The position numbers and the translations under genes are program-made. DNA of 64,000 nucleotides, from positions 20,904 to 84,903 of the forward strand of contig NZ_JBBMEY010000004.1 in the NCBI RefSeq assembly GCF_040096285.1, given 5' to 3'. Shown here piece by piece: positions 22,879-30,908 of this stretch. Under the pieces are notes generated by a model. That model searched no databases. It was not told the origin of the DNA and saw only the letters and a list, made by a program, of their open reading frames with translations. Position 1 is the stretch's first letter. The number at the start of each line of letters is the position of its first letter. This DNA comes from Ruminococcoides intestinihominis (lineage in GTDB: Bacteria; Bacillota; Clostridia; Oscillospirales; Acutalibacteraceae).

Positions 22879-24204
22879 ATGTTTAGTAACAAGTTCATTT
22901 GCAAATTAATAGTCCCACTAATTTTTGAACAACTTTTGGCAGTTAGTGTTGGTATGGTTGATACATTTATGGTATCAATAGTTGGTCAGGTAGCAGTATC
23001 AGGCGTTGCTTTGGTTGATAATATAAATAGATTAATCATTCAGATAATGGCTGCTTTTGCTACCGGTGGTGTTGTTATTGCCAGTCAGTACTTTGGTTGT
23101 GATGATAGAGTTAGAGCAAGACACACCTGTGCTCAGCTGGAAACTATTATGATGATTTTCTCAGTTGTAGCTGCACTTATTTTCTGTGTGTTTACAAGTC
23201 CGATTTTGTCATTGATTTTTGGTTCTATTGAAAAGGATGTTATGGACTGTGCCACAACATATCTATTCATCACTGCTCTTTCATATCCATTCCTTGGTAT
23301 GTATAATGCCGGTGCTGCTATTTTCAGAAGTGTGGGTAACAGTAAAATCAGTATGAACATCAGCTTACTGATGAATGCAATTAACATTGTGCTAAATGCT
23401 GTATTTGTTTTTGGTGCAGGTATTGGTGTTGCCGGTGTTGCACTTGCTACTTTGATTAGCAGAGTAGTTGCCGGTGTTGTAATGACGATTTTTGCATTAT
23501 CTAAGAAAAACCCTATGGCAGTACATAACCTAAAGAAATATATTCCTAAGAAAGCATTTGTTGTTAGAATTCTTAAAATCGGTATTCCTAGTGGTATCGA
23601 AAACGGTATGTTCCAAATCGGTAAAATTGTTGTTGTAAGTATGGTTGCTACTCTTGGTACGGATGCAATCGCAGCCAACTCAATTGCTTTTCAGGTTATT
23701 GACTTCCCTAATATTCCCGGTACTGCAATAGGTCTTTCAATGGTAACTATCATTGGTCAATGCTTAGGTGCAGGTAGTGCTGAGGATGCTAAGGTTTACA
23801 CCAAAAAGCTAATGAAACTAACTTACCTTAGTGACTGGGTATGTAAGCTACTGTTACTTGTAACTGCTCCGTATATAGTAAGTCTATTCTCACTTTCACC
23901 ATCAGCAACAGAAATTGCAGTATTCGTTTTGAGATGTTTCAGTATTGCATCATTACCTGTATGGCCACTAAGTTTTGCACTTCCAAACTCATTACGAGCA
24001 GCCGGTGATGTTAACTACTCACTTGGTGTTAGTATGATTTCAATGTGGGTATTCAGAATTATTTGTAGCTATGTAATGGTTATGGTACTTGGTTGGGGTG
24101 TCCTAGGTGTATGGCTAGGAATGTTCATTGACTGGTATGCAAGAGGTGTTGCTTACTTAGCAAGATACTTGTCCGGTAAGTGGAAAAAGCATAGAGTAAT
24201 CTAA
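22879..24204 (+). CDS. MATE-family multidrug/toxin exporter
   Basis: This 441-residue protein has 12 predicted helices in two homologous halves (about 1-215 and 225-441). MATE signatures include VSVGMVDTFMVSIVGQVAVS near the N-terminus, FLGMYNAGAAIFRSVGNSK in the first half and GTAIGLSMVTIIGQCLGAG in the second. Such proteins exchange Na+ or H+ for cationic drugs or other small molecules. Nothing in the neighbourhood names a substrate. The start has a modest ribosome site (AAGGGT), and the gene has its own promoter and terminator. Confidence 0.9.
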   Translation: MFSNKFICKLIVPLIFEQLLAVSVGMVDTFMVSIVGQVAVSGVALVDNINRLIIQIMAAFATGGVVIASQYFGCDDRVRARHTCAQLETIMMIFSVVAALIFCVFTSPILSLIFGSIEKDVMDCATTYLFITALSYPFLGMYNAGAAIFRSVGNSKISMNISLLMNAINIVLNAVFVFGAGIGVAGVALATLISRVVAGVVMTIFALSKKNPMAVHNLKKYIPKKAFVVRILKIGIPSGIENGMFQIGKIVVVSMVATLGTDAIAANSIAFQVIDFPNIPGTAIGLSMVTIIGQCLGAGSAEDAKVYTKKLMKLTYLSDWVCKLLLLVTAPYIVSLFSLSPSATEIAVFVLRCFSIASLPVWPLSFALPNSLRAAGDVNYSLGVSMISMWVFRIICSYVMVMVLGWGVLGVWLGMFIDWYARGVAYLARYLSGKWKKHRVI

Positions 24205-24220
24205 AAACTACATAAAAAAT

Positions 24221-24254
24221 AAACTGCTATGGAACTTAATCTCCATAGCAGTTT
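24221..24254 (+). terminator. Terminator of the MATE gene
   Basis: AAACTGCTATGGA and TCCATAGCAGTTT form a perfect 13-base stem, then TTTTTG. Confidence 0.85.
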
Positions 24255-24280
24255 TTGTATATATAAGTTGTATAAATAGA

Positions 24281-24307
24281 AAGGACTCAACTTATTGTTG
24301 AGTCCTT
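24281..24307 (-). terminator. Terminator of the NSS symporter gene
   Basis: AAGGACTCAAC, five bases, GTTGAGTCCTT: a perfect 11-base stem ending 13 bases past the stop codon on the minus strand. The T run is weak. Confidence 0.6.
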
Positions 24308-24319
24308 AATTTGTTTATG

Positions 24320-25675
24320 TTAGATTGTAATAATACCAAGTTGACTTAGAATACCTGTAACAAAGATAAATAGTAAGCAGATTGGAGCAACGTACTTAAT
24401 CATAACATTGAAAAGTTTCTTTCTGCCAAACTTTTCGCCATTCTTAGTGACTTCATCTGTAAGAGCCTTTGGCTTAATAACCCAACCAACAAGAATACAA
24501 GTACAGAATGCAACGATAGGCATTAGAATACTGTTACTAATGTAGTCGAAGAATGTTAAGAAGTCCATACCAAGAATCTTAATATTAGCCCATAAACCAT
24601 TACCAAGTGATGATGGAATACCAAGTAGTAGGCAAATACCGATAACGATTAAGCAACTAGGAATTCTCTTTAGGTGGAACTTGTCCATTAGCGAAGAAAC
24701 AATAGCTTCCATAACAGAGATGGAACTTGTAATTGCTGCGAAGAATACAAGTACAAAGAATAGTAAAGCTATAATGTTACCACCCGGCATTTGCTGGAAT
24801 ACCTTAGGTAATGTCATAAACATTAGACCTGCACCCTGAGAAGAAAGACCTTCTTCACCACTAAAGATGTAAACTGCAGGAATAATCGTTAGACCTGCTA
24901 ATAAAGCAACAAGTGTATCGAAAAATTCAATACGGTTTACTGACTTAGTAAGGTTAACATCATCTCTTGTATATGAACCGTAAGTAACCATAATACCCAT
25001 TGCAATACTCATTGAGTAGAATAGCTGACTCATAGCACCTGCTACTGTCAAAATAGAGAATTTGCTAAAGTCAGGAATTAAGTAATACTTAACACCCTCC
25101 ATTGCATTTGGAAGTGTCAGTGCGTAAATTGCAATACCAATAGTAAGTACAATAAGTAGTGGCATTAAGAATTTACTTAACTTTTCGATACCTTTCTTTA
25201 CACCAAGCATAATAACAACAATGCTGAGTAGCATAAAGATTAAGAAGAATACTAGTGGAGCTACAGGATGACCGATAAAGTCACTAAAGTAACCATCTTT
25301 TGCTACCGGAGCAACAAGTCCCTGAGCATAAACTGTTACATATTTTGTAACCCAACCACCAATAACACAATAGTAAGGAATAATGATGATTGGTACAAGG
25401 GTTGCAATGTACCCTAAGAAAGAAAACTTTTTGTTTAGTTTTTTGTAGGCAAGTACAGGACTTAGCTTTGTCTTTCTACCAATAGCAATTTCAGCAGTTA
25501 ATAGGGCAAAACCAAATGTTACTGCTAAGATTAGATAAACCAGTAGAAAGATACCGCCACCGTATTGAGCAGCAAGGTATGGGAAACGCCATAGGTTACC
25601 TAAACCAACTGCACTACCGGCTGCCGCAAAGACAAATCCTAGACCACCGGAAAAACTTCCTCTTTTTTTGTCCAT
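24320..25675 (-). CDS. Neurotransmitter:sodium symporter (NSS family) amino-acid transporter
   Basis: This 451-residue protein has 11 predicted helices, as usual for bacterial NSS proteins (LeuT/TnaT/MhsT type). Helix 1 carries the Na+- and substrate-binding motif AAAGSAVGLGNLWRFPYLA. Helix 6 shows SMSIAMGIMVTYGSY and helix 8 AAITSSISVMEAI. It imports a hydrophobic or aromatic amino acid with Na+. I chose the ATG at 25675 because GAGGTG sits seven bases upstream, rather than an upstream in-frame ATG that overlaps it. It is monocistronic. Confidence 0.9.
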   Translation of the reverse strand: MDKKRGSFSGGLGFVFAAAGSAVGLGNLWRFPYLAAQYGGGIFLLVYLILAVTFGFALLTAEIAIGRKTKLSPVLAYKKLNKKFSFLGYIATLVPIIIIPYYCVIGGWVTKYVTVYAQGLVAPVAKDGYFSDFIGHPVAPLVFFLIFMLLSIVVIMLGVKKGIEKLSKFLMPLLIVLTIGIAIYALTLPNAMEGVKYYLIPDFSKFSILTVAGAMSQLFYSMSIAMGIMVTYGSYTRDDVNLTKSVNRIEFFDTLVALLAGLTIIPAVYIFSGEEGLSSQGAGLMFMTLPKVFQQMPGGNIIALLFFVLVFFAAITSSISVMEAIVSSLMDKFHLKRIPSCLIVIGICLLLGIPSSLGNGLWANIKILGMDFLTFFDYISNSILMPIVAFCTCILVGWVIKPKALTDEVTKNGEKFGRKKLFNVMIKYVAPICLLFIFVTGILSQLGIITI

Positions 25676-25776
25676 AATGTGGCACCTCATTTCAAATTAT
25701 CCACTATATGATACCACAATTCCTAGTACTTTACAATGAATATTTCATATTATGTGGGGATTGTAAATAATTAACA

Positions 25777-26167
25777 ATGAAAAACTGTTTCTATTGTGAA
25801 AAAGCAACTGTAAGTAGTTTACTTTTACTTGCAGTTGCCTTATTTTTGGTTACATTGTCCAATACAGGTGGTACAGTTTCTATTGAAAAGACCGGTGAAG
25901 TGTATGACTATTCTGAAAACACAGACGGTAGCTTTGAATATTATTCATATATGAATAATATTCAATGTTACTGCTACTGCAAATACATATGCTAAGGGTG
26001 ACAGTGATTACGAACTACAGTATAACGGTAAGAATGTAAACGGTGTTGATACTACAACTACTTATAAGTACATTAAGAATGTTGACTGTACAAGTAAGAA
26101 AACTAACTCAGCAAGTGCAATCACTTTAGACCACTCAAATGGAAGAAAGCTAACCCTCTCCGGTTAG
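25777..26167 (+). pseudogene. Frameshifted gene for a small secreted or anchored protein
   Basis: The first frame runs 72 codons from 25777: MKNCFYCEKATVSSL, a hydrophobic segment, then DYSENTDGSFEYYSYMNN. It then turns into cysteine/tyrosine-rich sequence and stops at 25995. Shifting by one base at about 25962 opens a second frame, FNVTATANTYAKGDSDYELQ, on to HSNGRKLTLSG and a TAG at 26165-26167. The second half looks like an ordinary beta-rich extracytoplasmic domain. The simplest reading is a single-base indel in a gene of about 130 codons. A sequencing error cannot be excluded. I do not recognise the family. Confidence 0.55.
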
Positions 26168-26181
26168 TTTTCTTTCTTTTG
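26147..26181 (+). terminator. Terminator of the frameshifted gene
   Basis: AAGCTAACC and GGTTAGTTTT pair around CTCTCC and end in TTTCTTTCTTTT. The stem overlaps the last codons of the pseudogene. Confidence 0.6.
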
Positions 26182-26190
26182 TAAAGGTTA

Positions 26191-26219
26191 TTGAATAACA
26201 AATGTGGGTATGATAGAAT
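26191..26219 (+). promoter_or_regulatory. Promoter of the GTPase-nuclease fusion gene
   Basis: TTGAAT (26191-26196), 17 bases, TAGAAT (26214-26219). The leader is only about 22 bases, with none of the attenuator found before tet(M). Confidence 0.6.
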
Positions 26220-26248
26220 ATTAAAAGACAGATTAAGGAAGTGAGAAA

Positions 26249-28825
26249 ATGAAGAAAATTGTTGTGGGAATTTTAGCTCATGTTGACTCAGGAAAAACAA
26301 CACTTTCTGAGGCTTTGTTATATCAATCAGGTAACATAAGCAAAATCGGTAGAGTTGACAACAGAGATTCTTTTTTAGATACATTTTCTCTTGAAAGAGC
26401 AAGAGGTATTACAATCTTTTCTAAACAAGCAGTACTAAATTATAAGGATACACAGTTCACCTTAATTGATACTCCCGGTCATGTGGATTTTTCTGCTGAA
26501 ACCGAAAGAACTTTACAAGTTCTTGACTATGCAATTCTTGTAGTAAGTGGTACTGAGGGTGTGCAAAGTCATACCAAAACATTGTGGAAACTTCTTGCAA
26601 AATATAATGTGCCTTGCTTTATTTTTGTTAACAAAATGGATCTTGCCGGTGCTAATAAGGGAATAGCAATGGCTAAGTTAAAGTCAAAGCTAAGTGATAA
26701 TTGTGTTGACTTTGATACTGTAGATACTGATGAATTTTATGAAAATATTGCACTATGTGATGAAGATTTATTGGTTAAATATGAAGAGGGTAACTTACAA
26801 AAATCCCATATAGTAAAAGCAATTAAAGATAGAAAGATTTTCCCTTGTATGTTTGGTGCAGCACTAAAGCTAAAGGGTACTGAGGAATTTTTAGATTGTA
26901 TTTATAATTATTCTGAGATGAATAGTTATGGTGATGAATTTGCCGGTAAAGTATATAAAATTGCTGAGGATAAAGGTCAAAGGCTAACTTACCTAAAGGT
27001 AACAGGTGGCACATTAAAAGTAAAAGAAATTTTACAAAGTCCTAAGAATAAGGAACAAGAAAAGGTACAGCAGATTAGAATATATTCCGGTGAAAAGTTT
27101 ACTGCTATCCAAGATGCTACTGCAGGTACAATTTGTGCAATAACCGGTATCACCTTTACTTCTTCCGGTGACGGTTTAGGTGTTGAGAACAATTCAAGTT
27201 TACCGGTATTAGAACCGGTACTTACATACAAAATCAATTTGCCAAGTGAAGTTGATGCCCATACTGCATTGCAAAAAATGAAAATACTTGAAAACGAAGA
27301 CCCTCAGCTAAAAGTAGAATGGAATAGTAGACTAGGGGAAATTCAAGTAAAGTTAATGGGTGATATTCAGCTTGAAGTGTTACAGTCTATTATTTCAGAG
27401 AGATTTGGCTTTGATGTAACATTTGGTCAAGGAAATATTATCTATAAAGAAACAATAGAAAATACTGTTGAGGGTGTAGGTCACTTTGAACCATTACGCC
27501 ATTATGCAGAAGTGCATTTACTTTTAGAGCCAACTAAAAGGGACAGTGGTCTTACATTTGCAACAGATTGTAAAGAAGATTTGCTTGATAAAAACTGGCA
27601 AAGGCTTATCCTTACTCATTTGTACGAGAAAACTCATATAGGTGTGCTGACAGGCTCACCTATTACAGATATGAAAATCACTTTAGTTTCCGGTAAAGCC
27701 CACCCAAAACATACTGAGGGTGGTGACTTTAGACAAGCCACTTATAGAGCTGTAAGGCAAGGTTTAAGAGAGGCAAAAAGTATTTTGCTAGAACCGGTTT
27801 ATGAATTTACATTAGAAGTGCCAACAGAAAATGTAGGCAAGGCTATGGCTGATATTCAGTATATGAGTGGTTCGTTTAACCCACCGGAACTTGAGGGTGA
27901 CTTTTCTATAATTACAGGTACTGCACCTGTATCTACAATGCACGATTATACTAAGGATGTTATCCAATATACCCATGGTAAAGGTAAATTAGTGTGTAAC
28001 CTAAAGGACTATGAGCTTTGTCATAATAGTGAAGAGGTTATTGAAAGTATAGGTTATGATTGTGACGGTGATGTTGATAACACTTGTGACTCAGTATTTT
28101 GTTCTAAGGGTGCAGGTTATAATGTTAAGTGGGATAAGGTTAAGTCCCAAATGCACCTAACAAGTGTATTATCTCAGCCTAAAGTAACTGAAACTATTGC
28201 AGAGAAGAAAAGGTCATTTTCTAACTATCAAGGTAAAGAAGATTTGTTTGCACTTGATAATGAGTTAATGCAAATCTTTGAGCAAACTTACGGACCTATT
28301 AAACAGAAGAAAACAAATGTAGAGAAAAGACATTTTGATTTTACAAAGAAAGACCCTAAGTATAAACCATCAAAAGCTCCTAACTATGACGGTAAAGAAT
28401 ATTTGTTAGTTGATGGATATAATGTAATTTTTGCATGGGAAGATTTAAAGGAACTTGCAAAAACCACTATTGACGGTGCAAGAGAAAAATTGCTGAATAT
28501 TCTCTGCAACTATCAAGGTTATAAAAAATGTGAAGTAATAGTAGTTTTTGATGCTTACAAAGTTAAGGGTGGTGTAGGCGAAGTTGATAAGCTAAATAAT
28601 ATCAACATTGTCTATACAAAAGAAGCAGAAACTGCCGACTCATATATTGAAAAAGTAACTAAAAAATTAGCCAAGAATAATAGGGTAAAGGTTGTTACTT
28701 CTGATGGATTAGAGCAACTTATTATTATGGGTAACGGTTGCCTTAGAGTGTCATCACAAGAATTTTATCAAGAAGTAAAAGAAGCTGAAAACAATATAAG
28801 AGAAATAATTTCAAAAACTTTTTAA
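26249..28825 (+). CDS. TetM/EF-G-like ribosomal GTPase fused to a C-terminal Rae1/YacP-type NYN endoribonuclease
   Basis: Of 858 residues, about 1-650 follow the ribosomal-protection/EF-G fold. G1 is AHVDSGKT, G2 RGITI, G3 DTPGHVDFSAE and G4 NKMD, and CDSVFCSKGAGYNVKWD lies near the end of the domain IV/V region as in Tet(M) relatives. After a linker, residues about 716-855 form an NYN/PIN domain like B. subtilis Rae1 (YacP): LLVDGYNVIFAW with the first catalytic Asp, EAETADSYIEKV with the second, and VVTSDGLEQ with the third. Rae1 is known to cut mRNA in the ribosomal A site, which is where EF-G-like proteins bind. The combination suggests a factor that enters the A site and cleaves mRNA there. 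The ribosome site is GGAAGTGAG. Confidence 0.8.
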   Translation: MKKIVVGILAHVDSGKTTLSEALLYQSGNISKIGRVDNRDSFLDTFSLERARGITIFSKQAVLNYKDTQFTLIDTPGHVDFSAETERTLQVLDYAILVVSGTEGVQSHTKTLWKLLAKYNVPCFIFVNKMDLAGANKGIAMAKLKSKLSDNCVDFDTVDTDEFYENIALCDEDLLVKYEEGNLQKSHIVKAIKDRKIFPCMFGAALKLKGTEEFLDCIYNYSEMNSYGDEFAGKVYKIAEDKGQRLTYLKVTGGTLKVKEILQSPKNKEQEKVQQIRIYSGEKFTAIQDATAGTICAITGITFTSSGDGLGVENNSSLPVLEPVLTYKINLPSEVDAHTALQKMKILENEDPQLKVEWNSRLGEIQVKLMGDIQLEVLQSIISERFGFDVTFGQGNIIYKETIENTVEGVGHFEPLRHYAEVHLLLEPTKRDSGLTFATDCKEDLLDKNWQRLILTHLYEKTHIGVLTGSPITDMKITLVSGKAHPKHTEGGDFRQATYRAVRQGLREAKSILLEPVYEFTLEVPTENVGKAMADIQYMSGSFNPPELEGDFSIITGTAPVSTMHDYTKDVIQYTHGKGKLVCNLKDYELCHNSEEVIESIGYDCDGDVDNTCDSVFCSKGAGYNVKWDKVKSQMHLTSVLSQPKVTETIAEKKRSFSNYQGKEDLFALDNELMQIFEQTYGPIKQKKTNVEKRHFDFTKKDPKYKPSKAPNYDGKEYLLVDGYNVIFAWEDLKELAKTTIDGAREKLLNILCNYQGYKKCEVIVVFDAYKVKGGVGEVDKLNNINIVYTKEAETADSYIEKVTKKLAKNNRVKVVTSDGLEQLIIMGNGCLRVSSQEFYQEVKEAENNIREIISKTF

Positions 28826-28831
28826 TACTGA

Positions 28832-28865
28832 AAAAAGCTAACCGTTATGGTTAGCTTTTTTTACT
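28832..28865 (+). terminator. Terminator of the fusion gene
   Basis: AAAAAGCTAACC, loop GTTAT, GGTTAGCTTTTT followed by further T. Confidence 0.85.
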
Positions 28866-28922
28866 TAATTTTCTATAAAATCGACTAGCCTAATTCTAAA
28901 CAGAATTCCCTATAAAATCACT

Positions 28923-29024
28923 TGTAAACACCTTGATGTATCAGCTACCCGTAATATAGCCATTGCATTAAAAAATAAGAAAACCTTGTCCCAAGCAGTA
29001 AAGAAGTTTCTACAGTATTTATAG
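28923..29024 (+). pseudogene. C-terminal remnant of a LysR-family regulator
   Basis: Thirty-three open codons ending in TAG include TRNIAIALKNKKTLSQAVKK and FLQYL. This matches the usual end of LysR-type regulators (R-x-I-x-I-A-x-K-x-x-x-x-L-S-x-A-x-K-x-F-x-x-Y). Nothing upstream continues it. It is a decayed gene end. Confidence 0.45.
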
Positions 29025-29062
29025 AGAATATGTCAAAATAAATAAAAATTAAGAAATATATG

Positions 29063-29091
29063 TTGATTTATTTTGTATATTGTAGTAAAAT
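29063..29091 (+). promoter_or_regulatory. Promoter before the small membrane ORF and DUF4230 gene
   Basis: TTGATT (29063-29068), 17 bases, TAAAAT (29086-29091). Confidence 0.55.
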
Positions 29092-29129
29092 ATATTACAA
29101 AGTAAATTATTGTTTAGCGAGGTAGTAAA

Positions 29130-29213
29130 ATGAAAAAGGGCTTATTGATTACCGGTTGCGTAATTTTAGGAATATTTTTGCTATTGCTTATTAGAGCAGC
29201 AATAGTTTATTAA
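29130..29213 (+). CDS. 27-residue membrane peptide
   Basis: An ATG preceded by GCGAGGTAG opens 27 codons: MKKGLLITGCVILGIF, then LLLLIRAAIVY. Almost all of it is one hydrophobic helix after two lysines. The cysteine at position 10, followed by VILG, does not make a standard lipobox. It lies 24 bases upstream of the DUF4230 gene behind their shared promoter. The family is unknown. It could be a small partner protein or a leader peptide. Confidence 0.5.
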   Translation: MKKGLLITGCVILGIFLLLLIRAAIVY

Positions 29214-29237
29214 TTTACGTTAAGGGGTTTATGTGAG

Positions 29238-29849
29238 ATGTCAGAGAAGAAAAAGAAAATTCCTTTTAGAACAATATTACATATTACAGCTGTTGTTATC
29301 GCAATTTTGGCAATACTTTATGTTGGTTTTAGATTAGGCAGTTGTGGGAATGAAAAAAAGGAACCAACTGTTTCAACTTCATATATTAGTGGCAAACTTG
29401 AACAGTCAAGTGAATTAACATCGGTAAAATTAAAATATACAGGTTTAATAGATTATGATGATAACGGTGTAACATTTATCAATAAGGGTGCTTTTACTAT
29501 GGTTTATAACTCAACCATAAGAGCAGGTATTGATATGAAAGAAGTTAAAACAGATGTTGATAATGTGAAGAATGTTATTACTATTACAGTTCCAAAAGCA
29601 AAAATTTTGGATGTTAAAATTGATCCAAGCTCAATTAAATATTATGATGAGTCATTCTCTTTGTTTAAGGTTGATCAAAAAGAAAACGCTAATAAAGCGC
29701 AAGCATTAGCAGAAAAGGATGCTAAAAAAGAAAGTGCAAAATCTGGTATTCTGGAAATGGCTGACCAACAGTCCGAAACACTTATTAAAGGTATTCTTCA
29801 AGGTTGTGTAAATGGCTATAAGCTAAAATGCGTTAAGGCTGAAAGTTAG
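29238..29849 (+). CDS. DUF4230 domain membrane-anchored protein
   Basis: This 203-residue protein has a single membrane helix near the N-terminus (about 12-32, ILHITAVVIAILAILYVGF). An extracytoplasmic DUF4230 domain follows, recognised from SELTSVKLKYTGLIDY, FTMVYNSTIRAGIDM, VKNVITITVPKAKILDVKID and the alternating helical C-terminus rich in Lys, Ala and Glu (QALAEKDAKKESAKSG). No enzymatic motif is known for the family. It probably forms an operon with the 27-residue membrane peptide and ends in a strong terminator. Confidence 0.75.
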   Translation: MSEKKKKIPFRTILHITAVVIAILAILYVGFRLGSCGNEKKEPTVSTSYISGKLEQSSELTSVKLKYTGLIDYDDNGVTFINKGAFTMVYNSTIRAGIDMKEVKTDVDNVKNVITITVPKAKILDVKIDPSSIKYYDESFSLFKVDQKENANKAQALAEKDAKKESAKSGILEMADQQSETLIKGILQGCVNGYKLKCVKAES

Positions 29850-29868
29850 TAATTAATAGGAAACATAA

Positions 29869-29896
29869 ATGCTCTGAATTTTCAGAGCATTTTTTA
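29869..29896 (+). terminator. Terminator of the DUF4230 gene
   Basis: ATGCTCTGAA and TTCAGAGCAT pair with a two-base loop, followed by TTTTTT. Confidence 0.85.
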
Positions 29897-29943
29897 TAAT
29901 AAGTATGATGAAATGTAATATAAAATTTTAAATTTACAAAAGA

Positions 29944-29965
29944 ACTGTCCCATTTTTGGGACAGT
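29944..29965. promoter_or_regulatory. Inverted repeat before the SWIM/helicase/Nudix genes
   Basis: ACTGTCCC, ATTTTT, GGGACAGT: perfect 8-base arms. A -10-like TATTAT begins about seven bases downstream, so the palindrome covers the -35 position. This is a typical operator placement for a repressor or an activator. Confidence 0.55.
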
Positions 29966-30023
29966 AAATGTGGTATTATATTATTGTAGAAAAGAAAAAA
30001 CTAACTTGTAAAGGAGAATTTTG

Positions 30024-30845
30024 ATGACAAACAAAATAGGTTTTTATTGTAATGATAATAATGAAGTTAATGAAAACATTGAAAGTATAACAGTAGAAAA
30101 GCCTGAGATGAAAGCTAGAAAATCCCTTGTTAGTGTTCGTTTTGAGAAGAATAACAGAGTTCTTTCTTATTACAATGATAAATTCGATTTGCATAAAGGC
30201 GACATTGTTTTTGTTGATGGTAAGTTAGAGGGTGAAAGAGGCTTTGTTGAAGAAGTGAACTATAACTTCAAGATAAAGCTATCTGACTATAAAAAGGTTG
30301 TTGCCTTAGCAGATACTACTGTTAAAGGTGAATTTTTCTTTGCAGGTGACTATTTTATTTCTTTTGATGAGTCAGTTATCCCTTATGAAAAGGTTATAAC
30401 TTGGTTTAAACCACCTGTTGATGATGAAGAAGAAATTGTTGTTTCCGGTGAAGATGAAGAAGGCTTTTTGCTGGAAAAGGATATTTCAGAACTGAAAGTG
30501 CCTTATAATGTTAAGGAAAAAGGCATTGATTATTACCTTGATGGTAGGGTAATTTATCTTTCAGTTGCCGGTAATATGGGTAAGGCTATTGTAGATGGTA
30601 CAAATATTTACGAAATTGACTTTACATATAAAAACGGTGAAGTAAGTAACTTTATTTGTGATTGCTACTGTAACTATGCTTGCAAGCATATTGTTGCAGT
30701 AATTATGCAGTTGAAAAATATTGTGAAAACTATTGAAGAAAATTATAAGGAACAGTATCAAGACTACTTCTCAGCCGTAACTTCCTATGAACTTTTTAAG
30801 GTTACAAGAAGTTATGGTAAAAAAGGTAGTATTACTTTTAATTAA
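30024..30845 (+). CDS. SWIM zinc-finger protein
   Basis: This 273-residue soluble protein has an ATG seven bases after AAAGGAG. Residues about 211-222 carry the SWIM pattern C-x-C ... C-x-H in CDCYCNYACKHIVA, preceded by strands typical of the SWIM fold. Residues 25-150 form a beta-rich region (VSVRFEKNNRVLSYYNDKF, KGDIVFVDGKLEGERGFVEE) that I cannot assign. SWIM domains bind DNA or protein and are often found beside SNF2- or DEAD-type helicases. Here the next gene, 63 bases on, is such a helicase, so a joint role in DNA transactions is plausible but inferred. Confidence 0.7.
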   Translation: MTNKIGFYCNDNNEVNENIESITVEKPEMKARKSLVSVRFEKNNRVLSYYNDKFDLHKGDIVFVDGKLEGERGFVEEVNYNFKIKLSDYKKVVALADTTVKGEFFFAGDYFISFDESVIPYEKVITWFKPPVDDEEEIVVSGEDEEGFLLEKDISELKVPYNVKEKGIDYYLDGRVIYLSVAGNMGKAIVDGTNIYEIDFTYKNGEVSNFICDCYCNYACKHIVAVIMQLKNIVKTIEENYKEQYQDYFSAVTSYELFKVTRSYGKKGSITFN

Positions 30846-30908
30846 TAGCTTTATTAATTTTATAATAAGTGATACACTAAAATCATTAACTAATAAGTAG
30901 GTGACAAA

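Noticed and set aside
26249..28825. Plain tetracycline-resistance gene
   Set aside because: The chain is about 220 residues longer than Tet(M), carries a nuclease domain, and lacks the tet(M)-type attenuator leader. The resistance label is not supported.
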